Positions 53,851-64,000 of a DNA stretch of 64,000 nucleotides are shown here, piece by piece. The translations under genes and the position numbers were made by a program. Position 1 is the stretch's first letter. Each line of letters opens with the position of its first letter. The notes beneath the pieces are model-generated. The model was given only the letters and a program-made list of their open reading frames with translations, ran no database searches and was not told the DNA's origin. The DNA is from Scleromatobacter humisilvae (lineage in GTDB: Bacteria > Pseudomonadota > Gammaproteobacteria > Burkholderiales > Burkholderiaceae_C): the NCBI RefSeq assembly GCF_023231945.1, contig NZ_JAJLJH010000002.1, positions 558,001 to 622,000 of the forward strand, written 5' to 3'.

Positions 53851-56037
53851 TCAGCCCGGAACCAGATAGATCGTGGCCAGCGGCGGAACGACCAGCATGA
53901 TGGATTGCGCGCGCCCGTGCGACGCCACCGGCGTCACCGGCAGCACCGCCGACGCGTTGCCGACGTTGCCGCCGCCGTAGTGCGACGAGTCGGTGTTGAG
54001 CACCTCGCGCCAGCCGGTCGGGCCTTCGGGCACGCCCAGGCGCCAGCCGAACTGCGGCACCGGCGTCATGTTGCTGACGGCGATCATCATGTGGCCGTCG
54101 GCGTCGCGGCGCAGCCAGGCCAGCAGCGAATGCGTGGCCTCGGTCGATTCGAGCCAGTCGAAGCCGAAGCCGTCGCAGTCCTGGCGGTGCATCGCCGGCA
54201 GCTCGCGGTAGATGCGGTTCAGGTCGCGCACCAGCTGGCGCACGCCGGCGTTGCGGGCGTTGTTCAACAGGTGCCACGGCAGCTCGGCGTCGTGGTTCCA
54301 TTCCGAGTCCTGCGCGAACTCCTGGCCCATGAACAGCAGCTTCTTGCCCGGGTGCGCCCACATGAAGCCGTAGTACGCGCGCAGGTTGGCGAAGCGCTGC
54401 CAGTCGTCGCCGGGCATCTTGCCGATCAGCGAGCCCTTGCCGTGCACCACCTCGTCGTGCGACAGCGGCAGCAGGAAGTTCTCGCTGAATGCGTAGACCA
54501 GGCCGAAAGTCAGCTTCTCGTGATGCCAGCGCCGCTGCACGTGCGGCTGGCGCATGTACTGCAGCGTGTCGTGCATCCAGCCCATGTTCCACTTGAAGTG
54601 GAAGCCCAGGCCGCCGGCGTAGGTCGGCTCGGTGACGTTGGGGAACGTCGTCGACTCCTCGGCCATCGTCACCGCGCCCGGCGCCTCCGCGCCCAGCACC
54701 TCGTTGATGTGCTTGAGCAGCGAGATCGCCTCGAGGTTCTCGCGGCCGCCGTAGCGGTTGGGCAGCCATTCGCCGGACGTGCGGCTGTAGTCGCGATAGA
54801 TCATCGACGCGACCGCGTCCACGCGCAGGCCGTCGATGCCGTAGCGGTCGATCCAGTACAACGCGCTGCCGGCGAGGAAGTTGCGCACCTCGGGCCGGCC
54901 GAAGTTGTAGATGTAGGTGTTCCAGTCGCGGTGGAAGCCTTCGCGCGGATCCTCGTACTCGTACAGCGCAGTGCCGTCGAAGCGCGCGAGGCCGTGGGCG
55001 TCGACCGGGAAGTGCGCCGGCACCCAGTCGAGGATCACGCCGACGCCCTTCGCATGGCAGGCGTCGACGAAGCGCGCGAAGCCCTCGGGCGGCCCGAAGC
55101 GCGCGGTCGGCGCGAACATGCCCAGCGTCTGGTAGCCCCACGAGCCGTCGAACGGGAACTCGGTGATGGGCATCAGCTCCAGGTGCGTGAAGCCGAGGTC
55201 GGCGACGTAGTCGGGCAGCTCGGCGGCCAGTTCGTCCCAGGTCTTGAAGCCGCCGTGATGATGGCGCCGCCACGATCCCAGGTGCACCTCGTAGATCGAG
55301 AGCGGCGCGTGGCGGTCGTTCATGCCCGCGCGCGAGGCCGGCAGCGCGCGGCGCGGCGGCAGCGCGGCCACCACGCTCGCGCTGTCCGGCCGCAGCTGCG
55401 CGGCACGCGCGTAGGGATCGGCCTTGAGCGGCTGCAAGGTGTCGTCGGGGCCGACGAGCTCGTACTTGTAGCGATCGCCGACGACCAGGTGCGGGACGAA
55501 CATCTCCCACACGCCCGAGCCGCCGCGCGCGCGCATCAGGTGGCGCCGGCCGTCCCAGTTGTTGAAGTCGCCGACCACGCTGACGCGGCGCGCGTTCGGC
55601 GCCCAGACGGCGAAGCGCACGCCGGCGACGGCGTGCTCGCCCTCGCCGAGGGTGGTCGGCAGCGCGCCCAGCACTTCGTAGGGCCGCACGTGCGTGCCCT
55701 CGGCGAGGAAGTGCAGGTCGTCGTCGGAGATCAGCGGCCCATAGGCGTAGGGATCGGCGTAGACGTCCTCCACGCCCGAATCCCAGCGCACGCGCAGGCG
55801 GTAGTCGAAGCGCTCGGCGCGATCGGGCAGCCGCCCTTCGAACAGGTCGGAGCCGGGGCGCCGCTCCAGCTTCGCGACGAAGGCGCCGGCCGCGTCGAGC
55901 ACGTCGACCTCGACCGCGTGCGGCTCCATCGCGTGCACCCACAGCCGCCCCTGCGGGTCGGCGTGCATGCCCAGCACGGAGAAGGGATCGTGATGGCGCG
56001 CGCGGACGAGCGCGCTCAGGTCGTCATCGGAAATCAT
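53851..56037 (-). CDS. glgB: 1,4-alpha-glucan branching enzyme
   Basis: GlgB transfers chain ends to form alpha-1,6 branches in glycogen. With the ATG at 56037 (AGGGG seven bases before) the protein has 728 residues, exactly the E. coli length; an earlier GTG would add eleven odd residues. It has the N1 and CBM48 domains (DPFSVLGMH, RFAVWAPNARRVSVVGDFNN), then YEVHLGSWRRHHHGGFKTWD, the nucleophile in IDGLRVDAVASMIYRDYSR, the acid/base in VTMAEEST and LPLSHDEVVHGKGSL. It is in the glgP-glgB-glgX-malQ operon; no glgC or glgA is in the window. Confidence 0.95.
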   Translation of the reverse strand: MISDDDLSALVRARHHDPFSVLGMHADPQGRLWVHAMEPHAVEVDVLDAAGAFVAKLERRPGSDLFEGRLPDRAERFDYRLRVRWDSGVEDVYADPYAYGPLISDDDLHFLAEGTHVRPYEVLGALPTTLGEGEHAVAGVRFAVWAPNARRVSVVGDFNNWDGRRHLMRARGGSGVWEMFVPHLVVGDRYKYELVGPDDTLQPLKADPYARAAQLRPDSASVVAALPPRRALPASRAGMNDRHAPLSIYEVHLGSWRRHHHGGFKTWDELAAELPDYVADLGFTHLELMPITEFPFDGSWGYQTLGMFAPTARFGPPEGFARFVDACHAKGVGVILDWVPAHFPVDAHGLARFDGTALYEYEDPREGFHRDWNTYIYNFGRPEVRNFLAGSALYWIDRYGIDGLRVDAVASMIYRDYSRTSGEWLPNRYGGRENLEAISLLKHINEVLGAEAPGAVTMAEESTTFPNVTEPTYAGGLGFHFKWNMGWMHDTLQYMRQPHVQRRWHHEKLTFGLVYAFSENFLLPLSHDEVVHGKGSLIGKMPGDDWQRFANLRAYYGFMWAHPGKKLLFMGQEFAQDSEWNHDAELPWHLLNNARNAGVRQLVRDLNRIYRELPAMHRQDCDGFGFDWLESTEATHSLLAWLRRDADGHMMIAVSNMTPVPQFGWRLGVPEGPTGWREVLNTDSSHYGGGNVGNASAVLPVTPVASHGRAQSIMLVVPPLATIYLVPG

Positions 56038-56148
56038 GACCACCCCTCGTCCGACGGGTACGTCGTCCACTCCCCCGAGGGGAGGCTGCGGGCTTGCTCG
56101 GGAGCGGCCCAGCGCGGCGCCCGCAGGGGATGAGCCTTGGCCTCACGG

Positions 56149-58629
56149 TCAACGCGCCTTGGGATCCGCCCACACGTGTTCGATGTACTCGGCGATCGTG
56201 CGGTCGGTGCTGAACGCGCCCATGCCGGCGATGTTGCGCAGCGCGCGCTCGGCCCACGCCGCCGGGTCGCGATAGAGCGCGTCGACCTGCTCCTGCGCGT
56301 GCACGTAGTCGGCGAAGTCGGCGAGCAGCATGTACGGATCGCGGTGCAGCAGCGGCTGCACGAGCGACCGGTAGCGATCGGGCTCGCCCCACGAGAACAC
56401 CCCGCCGCCGATGGCGTCGAGGACTTGTTGAAGGGCAAAGTTTTCTTCCGCATAGAGACGCGGATCGTATCCCCAGCTCTTCATCTTCGCGACGGCATCC
56501 GTCCGCAGGCCGAACACGAACATGTTCTCGACGCCCATCGCCTCGGCCATCTCGATGTTGGCGCCGTCCCAGGTGCCTATCGTCAACGCGCCGTTCATCG
56601 CGAACTTCATGTTGCCGGTGCCCGAGGCCTCGGTGCCCGCGGTGGAGATCTGCTCGCTGAGGTCGGCCGCGGGCAGGATGACTTCCGCCAGGCTGACGCC
56701 GTAGTTCGGCAGGAACACCACCTTCAGCTTGTTGCCCACGCGCGGGTCGGCGTTGACGACGCGCGCGACGTCGTGGATCAGCTGGATCGTCAGCTTGGCC
56801 GCGTGGTACGCCGAGGCCGCCTTGCCCGCGAAGATCACCGTGCGCGGCACCCAGTCGGCGCCGGGGTTGGCGACGATCGCCTGGTAGCGCGCGACGACGT
56901 GCAGCACGTTGAGCAGCTGGCGCTTGTATTCGTGGATGCGCTTGATCTGGACGTCGAACAGGCTGTCCGGCGAGATCGTGACGCCGAAGTCGCGCCGCAC
57001 GCGCTCGGCCAGGCGCTCCTTGTTGGCGCGCTTGGTCGCGAGGAATTCCTGGCCGATCTTCTTGCCGGCGGCTTTGGCGCCCAGCGCCTTCAGGCCGTGC
57101 AGGTCGGCGCGCCAGTCGGTGCCGATGTGGCGATCGAGCAGTTCGCACAGCTCCGGATTGGCCTGCATCAGCCAGCGCCGCGGGGTGACGCCGTTGGTGA
57201 TGTTGAGGAAGCGCTGCGGCCACATCGCCGCGAAGTCGGCGAAGATCGTCTGCACCATCAGCTTCGAGTGCAGCGCCGACACGCCGTTGACCTTGTGCGA
57301 CGCGACGATGGCCAGCGACGCCATGCGCACGCGCCGCTCGCCGTTCTCGTCGATCAGCGACATGCGCGCGATCAGGCCCGTGTCGCCCGGGAAACGCGCG
57401 CCGACCTCGTCGAGGAAGCGGCGGTTGATCTCGTAGATGATCTCGAGGTGGCGCGGCAGCAGCTCCTCGAACATGCGCACCGGCCAGGTCTCGAGCGCCT
57501 CGGGCATCAGCGTGTGGTTGGTGTAGCTGACCGCCTGCGTGGTCACGGCCCAGGCCTCTTCCCAGCCCATGCTGTAGACGTCCAGCAGCAGGCGCATCAG
57601 CTCCGCGGGCGCGAGCGCCGGGTGCGTGTCGTTCAGGTGGACGACGTTGTGGCGGCCGAAGGTGTCGATCTCGGCGTGCTCGCGCAGGTGGCGCGCGATC
57701 ATGTCCTGCAGCGACGCGCTGCACAGGAAGAACTCCTGCTTCAGGCGCAGCTGGCGGCCGGCGGCGGTGGAGTCGTCCGGATACAGCACCCAGTTGAGCG
57801 TGTCGGCGGCCTCGTAGTGCTGGCCCGCGGCCATGTGCTCGCCGCGGCAGAACATCGCGAAGTCGATCGGGCGCGAGGGCTGCGCGTGCCACTGCCGCAG
57901 CGTGGAGACGCGTCCGGTGGCGTGGCCGGGCACGACGAAGTCGCAGGCCTGGGCGACGATCTCCTCGGCCGGCTTCCACGACCGGTGGCCGCCCGAGCTC
58001 TCGACGACGCCGCCGAACCCCACCGGGTATCGCAACTCGGCGCGCACGAACTCCCACGGGTTGCCGTGCCTGAGCCATTCGTCGGGCAGCTCGACCTGGC
58101 GGCCCTCCTGGATGGCCTGCGCGAACATGCCGTGCGCATACCGCAGGCCGTATCCGAAGGACGGCAGCTCCAGCGTCGCGAAGGAGTCGAGGAAGCAGGC
58201 GGCCAGGCGGCCGAGGCCGCCGTTGCCGAGCGCCGCGTCGGGCTCCTGTTCCAGCACCTCGCCGAGCGAGGCCGCGCCGGCGTGCGACTCGAGCGCGGCC
58301 TTCAGTGCGTCGTCCAGGCCCATCACCGAGACGGCGTTGCGCAGCGCGCGGCCCATCAGGAATTCCATCGACAGGTAGTGCACGCGGCGCACGCCGCGCG
58401 CGCGCTTCGCGTCGGCGGCCTGCGTCGCGGCCCAGCGGTCGGCCAACTCCGGGCGGCAGGCCACGATGGCCGCGCGCAGGCAGGCGTCGGGCGACGGCGC
58501 GTCGCTGCGTTGCGAGAGTTCGCGCTTCCAGGCGGTGGTGAATTCTTGGGTCAAGGCGGGGTCGGCTTGGTCGCCTGCGCGCACGGCCACGGGCTCGTGC
58601 GCCGGAGCGGCGACGGTTGTCTTGCTCAT
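56149..58629 (-). CDS. glgP: Glycogen/maltodextrin phosphorylase
   Basis: This enzyme releases glucose-1-phosphate from non-reducing ends of glycogen or maltodextrin. The 826-residue GT35 protein has YLSMEFLMGRALRNAVSVMG, LGNGGLGRLAACFLDSFATL, YGLRYAHGMFAQAIQEGRQ, WEEAWAVTTQAVSYTNHTLM and the pyridoxal-phosphate lysine in ASGTGNMKFAMNGALTIGTW. Both GlgP and MalP have these motifs, and sequence alone does not separate them. It heads the minus-strand operon. AAGGAT lies before the ATG. The promoter region contains three shared operator-like sites. Confidence 0.94.
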   Translation of the reverse strand: MSKTTVAAPAHEPVAVRAGDQADPALTQEFTTAWKRELSQRSDAPSPDACLRAAIVACRPELADRWAATQAADAKRARGVRRVHYLSMEFLMGRALRNAVSVMGLDDALKAALESHAGAASLGEVLEQEPDAALGNGGLGRLAACFLDSFATLELPSFGYGLRYAHGMFAQAIQEGRQVELPDEWLRHGNPWEFVRAELRYPVGFGGVVESSGGHRSWKPAEEIVAQACDFVVPGHATGRVSTLRQWHAQPSRPIDFAMFCRGEHMAAGQHYEAADTLNWVLYPDDSTAAGRQLRLKQEFFLCSASLQDMIARHLREHAEIDTFGRHNVVHLNDTHPALAPAELMRLLLDVYSMGWEEAWAVTTQAVSYTNHTLMPEALETWPVRMFEELLPRHLEIIYEINRRFLDEVGARFPGDTGLIARMSLIDENGERRVRMASLAIVASHKVNGVSALHSKLMVQTIFADFAAMWPQRFLNITNGVTPRRWLMQANPELCELLDRHIGTDWRADLHGLKALGAKAAGKKIGQEFLATKRANKERLAERVRRDFGVTISPDSLFDVQIKRIHEYKRQLLNVLHVVARYQAIVANPGADWVPRTVIFAGKAASAYHAAKLTIQLIHDVARVVNADPRVGNKLKVVFLPNYGVSLAEVILPAADLSEQISTAGTEASGTGNMKFAMNGALTIGTWDGANIEMAEAMGVENMFVFGLRTDAVAKMKSWGYDPRLYAEENFALQQVLDAIGGGVFSWGEPDRYRSLVQPLLHRDPYMLLADFADYVHAQEQVDALYRDPAAWAERALRNIAGMGAFSTDRTIAEYIEHVWADPKAR

Positions 58630-58722
58630 TACGGAAGATCCTTCTGGCGAAGCCGGACAGCACCGGTGTGACCCGGCCGTCCGACTGAACAGCGGCGAGT
58701 ATCGCGGTTCGCGGCGTGTTTG

Positions 58723-58737
58723 TGTAGTTCTCCTACA
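58723..58737. promoter_or_regulatory. Shared operator on the glgP side
   Basis: TGTAG-TTCTC-CTACA is a perfect 5-bp inverted repeat with a 5-bp centre, about 95 bp before the glgP start. It is the best-conserved copy of the motif found in the window. Confidence 0.65.
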
Positions 58738-58813
58738 GCGGGTTATCCCTGAGCCGAGGATAAATTGACGTTTTAGGAGGTAGAGAAACGAATGTACTTG
58801 AAGTAGTTACGCA

Positions 58814-58849
58814 TTGTTCTGTCGACAAGTTGATTGTATATTCTCTACA
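58814..58849 (+). promoter_or_regulatory. malK promoter with overlapping operator
   Basis: TTGTTC (58814-58819), a 17-bp spacer and TATATT (58837-58842) form a sigma-70 promoter. The palindrome TGTATATTCTCTACA (58835-58849) covers the -10. The same relation between palindrome and -10 is seen at glk. Confidence 0.7.
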
Positions 58850-58944
58850 TTCCCAGCCGATGACCGGCCTTGCCGGCGGCGTGACTACCCCAAGAGACAA
58901 GCCGGCGGACGTGACGCACGATCCGCCCGAGGAGACAAGCAAAA

Positions 58945-60065
<1,121 letters not shown>

Positions 60066-60069
<4 letters not shown>

Positions 60070-61258
60070 GCCGACGCACCGCCTTGTGCCGCGTCGCGGC
60101 GTGCGCCGTCGCGAGCGCCCTGCTCGTCTCGTCCGTGGCCCGGGCCGCGGAGCCGCTCAAGTTGCTGGTCTGGATCAATCCGGACAAGGGCTACAACGGC
60201 TTGCAGAAGGTCGGCGACAAGTACCGCGCCGACACCGGCGTCGACGTCACGGTGCAGCACCCCGACGACGCGCCGTCGAAATTCCAGGCCGCTGCCGGCG
60301 CCGGCAAGGGGCCGGACATCTTCTGCTGGCCGCACGACCGCGCGGGCGAATGGGCCAAGTCGGGGCTGATCGTGCCGGTCAAGCCGCGCAAGGAACTGCA
60401 GGACGCGATCGAGGCGTCGGCGTGGCAGGCCTTCCAGTACCAGGGCCGCACCTGGGGGTATCCGCTGTCGATCGAGGCGATCGGGCTGATCTGGAACAAG
60501 GGCATGCTCAAGGAGGCGCCCAAGACATGGGACGAGGTCGTCGCAATCGACAAGGACCTGTCGGCCCACGGCAAGAAAGCCATCCTCTGGGACTACAACA
60601 AGAGCTTCTTCACCTGGCCGCTGCTGGCCGGCTCGGGCGGCACCATCTTCGCGAAGAAGCCCGACGGCAGCCTCGACACCGACTCGGTGGGCGTCAACGC
60701 CCCCGGCGCCGTGCAGGCCGCGACGATGCTGCAGAACCTGATCCGCACCGGCGTGCTGCCCAAGGGCGCGGGCTACTCCGAGATGGAGGGCGCGTTCAAC
60801 CGCGGCGAGATCGCGATGATGATCTCGGGCCCGTGGGCGTGGGACAACGTCAGGAAGAGCCACATCGATTTCGGCGTCGCGCCCATTCCGTCGGTCAACG
60901 GCCACGAGCCCAAGCCCTTCGTCGGCGTGCTCGGCTGCATGATCGCCGCGCCCAGCAGGAACAAGGATCTCGCGCGCGACTTCCTCGAGAACTACGTGCT
61001 GACGCTCGACGGCCTGCGCACCATCAACGCCGACGTGCCGCTGGGCACGCCCGCCAACAAGGCCTACTTCGCCGAGTTGAAGAGCGACCCGCACATCGCC
61101 GCGACGATGGACAACGCGCGCCGCGGCGAGCCGGTGCCCAACATCCCCGAGGTCGGCAAGTTCTGGACGGCGATGGACGCCGCGATCGAAGCCATCACGA
61201 ACATGCGCCAGTCGCCGCAGGACGCCCTCGACGGCGCCAAGGCGCGGATCCTCGTCAA

Positions 61259-61262
<4 letters not shown>
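60066..61262 (+). CDS. malE: Maltose/maltodextrin ABC transporter substrate-binding protein
   Basis: A 398-residue periplasmic binding protein with a signal peptide ([15 protein letters not shown], cleavage near ARA-A). MalE marks are [20 protein letters not shown] at the mature N-terminus, [74 protein letters not shown] and the C-terminal [20 protein letters not shown]. The aromatic residues and WGYP motif are those of maltodextrin-binding proteins. It overlaps the preceding and following genes by four bases, so all are coupled. Confidence 0.93.
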
Positions 61263-62806
<1,544 letters not shown>

Positions 62807-62809
62807 CGC

Positions 62810-63700
62810 ATGGCCATCGTCACCGGAAAGAACCAGCGCTGGCGCGTGCTGGGCGCGCACGCCTTCCTCATCATCCTGCTCGTCGTCACGCTGTTCCCGC
62901 TCGCGGCCGTGATCTCGATCTCGCTGCGTCCGGGCAACTTCGCCAACGGCTCGCTGATCCCGCGCGAGATCAGCCTCGAGCACTGGAAGCTGGCGCTCGG
63001 GTTCGACGTCGTGACCGCCGACGGCGTCGTCGTGCACCCGCCCTTCCCGGTGCTGCTGTGGCTGTGGAACTCGGTCAAGGTGGCGACCATCGCCTCCGCG
63101 TTGATCGTCGCGATCTCCACCACCGCGGCCTACGCGTTCGCGCGCCTGCGCTTCGCGTTCAAGATGCCCATCCTCAACAGCATGCTGCTGCTGCAGATGT
63201 TCCCGCCGGTGCTGGCGCTGGTCGCGATCTACGCGATCTTCGAGACCATCGGCAACTACATCCCCGCGCTGGGCCTCGAGACGCACGGCAGCCTGATCGT
63301 GGCCTACCTCGGCGGCGTCGCGACGCACGTCTGGACGATCCGCGGCTACTTCGAGACGATCCCGGTCGAGATCGAGGAATGCGCGAAGGTCGACGGCGCG
63401 AGCCACTTCCAGGCCTTCTTCCGCGTGCTGCTGCCGATGGCCGTGCCCATCCTGATGGTCGTGTTCGTGCTGGCCTTCGTCGGCACCATCATCGAATACC
63501 CGGTCGCGTCCATCCTGCTGCGCGAGGAGTCCAACCTCACGCTGGCCGTCGGCTCGAAGTACTACCTGGCCGACCAGAAATACCTGTGGGGCGACTTCGC
63601 CGCGGCGGCCGTGTTGTCGGGCCTGCCGATCACGGTCGTCTTCCTCGCGGCGCAGCGCTGGATCGTGTCGGGGCTCACCGCCGGAGGCGTCAAGGAATGA
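62810..63700 (+). CDS. malG: Maltose/maltodextrin ABC transporter permease MalG
   Basis: A 296-residue permease with six predicted helices. It starts with an N-terminal helix ([20 protein letters not shown]), then [39 protein letters not shown], the EAA motif [20 protein letters not shown] (MalK docking) and the C-terminal [29 protein letters not shown]. The C-terminal end is MalG-like. It follows malF by three bases and overlaps the next gene's start as ATGA. Confidence 0.93.
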   Translation: MAIVTGKNQRWRVLGAHAFLIILLVVTLFPLAAVISISLRPGNFANGSLIPREISLEHWKLALGFDVVTADGVVVHPPFPVLLWLWNSVKVATIASALIVAISTTAAYAFARLRFAFKMPILNSMLLLQMFPPVLALVAIYAIFETIGNYIPALGLETHGSLIVAYLGGVATHVWTIRGYFETIPVEIEECAKVDGASHFQAFFRVLLPMAVPILMVVFVLAFVGTIIEYPVASILLREESNLTLAVGSKYYLADQKYLWGDFAAAAVLSGLPITVVFLAAQRWIVSGLTAGGVKE

Positions 63701-64000
63701 ACCGCCAGCCGCTCGTCACCTGCCTGGCGAGCGCGCTGTGCGCCTTCGCCGTGTCGCCAGCCATCGCACAGAGGGTCGACTACGCGAACAGCTTCGACCA
63801 GGCGCTGGCCGGCGTGTTCGAGGCGCGCGAAAAGGACTGGCGCGACGGCGCGGTCGTCTACCAGGTCTATGTCGACCGCTTCGCGCCGTCGGCCAACCTC
63901 GACGCCAAGCGCGCGCTCTATCCGGCGCCGAAGAGGCTGCATGCGTGGACGGACCTGCCCACGCACGGCGTCTACCTGCCCGAGGCCAAGGTCTGGAGCC
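63697..64000 (+). CDS. Exported GH13 alpha-amylase-like enzyme, N-terminal part (cut by window end)
   Basis: The first 101 residues of a secreted enzyme. A signal peptide ([19 protein letters not shown], cleavage AIA-Q) is followed by [20 protein letters not shown], the first beta-strand motif of GH13 enzymes, and [20 protein letters not shown]. The start overlaps the malG stop (ATGA), so this gene belongs to the malKEFG operon. The catalytic residues lie beyond the window, so its activity cannot be given; an alpha-amylase or maltogenic enzyme feeding the transporter is likely. Confidence 0.85.
   Translation, partial: MNRQPLVTCLASALCAFAVSPAIAQRVDYANSFDQALAGVFEAREKDWRDGAVVYQVYVDRFAPSANLDAKRALYPAPKRLHAWTDLPTHGVYLPEAKVWS

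Larger units (their letters stand above)
58630..58944. promoter_or_regulatory. glgP-malK divergent control region
   Basis: This 315-bp gap holds the promoters of two operons and three sites of the shared 15-bp motif: TGTAGTTCTCCTACA (58723-58737), a weaker TGTACTTGAAGTAGT (58793-58807) and TGTATATTCTCTACA (58835-58849). It is much richer in A and T than the flanking genes. A promoter for glgP should lie near the first site, but no certain -35 was fixed. Confidence 0.6.

Noticed and set aside
56038..56070. Eleven extra residues on GlgB from an upstream GTG
   Set aside because: The ATG at 56037 gives the standard 728-residue protein and has AGGGG in front of it.

Overview
The window is about 64 kb of high-GC DNA with short intergenic gaps and many ATGA stop/start overlaps. 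The gene content suggests a betaproteobacterium of the Burkholderiales, of the Roseateles/Mitsuaria/Rubrivivax type (an inference from protein flavour; there is no rRNA here to confirm it). Support comes from a rimP-nusA-infB-rbfA-truB-typA block, an MHFG-type PEP-CTERM protein, and a complete periplasm-to-cytoplasm alpha-glucan system. No tRNA, rRNA, CRISPR array or intact transposon was seen.

Layout. (1) 1-9.6 kb is a patchwork: a partial ArsB/SLC13-type permease, an HDOD protein, a MocR-type regulator, truD, a DUF885 peptidase-like protein, an HxlR regulator divergent from a carboxymuconolactone-decarboxylase-like gene plus nadC, a broken IS3-family transposase, a frameshifted ORF remnant and two tiny membrane proteins. 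(2) 9.9-16.6 kb is an accessory catabolic cluster: an orphan response regulator and a 2-keto-4-pentenoate-hydratase-like enzyme on the minus strand, facing two RidA proteins, an SDR without the usual catalytic Tyr, a PhzF-like isomerase, an orphan branched-chain-type binding protein and a YheO/DauR-like regulator. (3) 16.8-23.0 kb carries dusA, an epimerase with a small membrane protein, a LysR regulator, a PEP-CTERM protein, a 3-hydroxyisobutyryl-CoA-hydrolase-like enzyme and an EamA exporter. (4) 23.2-31.6 kb (minus) is the translation/transcription-factor operon rimP-nusA-infB-rbfA-truB-typA, with two terminator-like hairpins in its leader and one between infB and rbfA. fabI follows divergently.

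(5) 32.8-64 kb is dominated by alpha-glucan metabolism: glk, pulA plus a SusA-like neopullulanase, a lipoprotein GH13 enzyme, the glgP-glgB-glgX-malQ operon and the divergent malK-malE-malF-malG operon, which runs into another exported GH13 enzyme cut by the window end. External starch or pullulan would be cut in the envelope, oligomers imported by MalEFGK, rearranged by MalQ, phosphorolysed by GlgP, debranched by GlgX or stored via GlgB branching, with free glucose phosphorylated by Glk. A tripartite RND efflux operon (one adaptor, two RND subunits, one outer-membrane factor) sits inside this region between the lipoprotein amylase and malQ.

The most interesting signal is a repeated 15-bp palindromic site, TGTA-N7-TACA-like, in the intergenic regions of glk, pulA/amylase and glgP/malK. 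In front of both glk and malK it lies on the -10 element of a recognisable promoter. This predicts a single repressor controlling the whole alpha-glucan regulon; its gene is not in the window.
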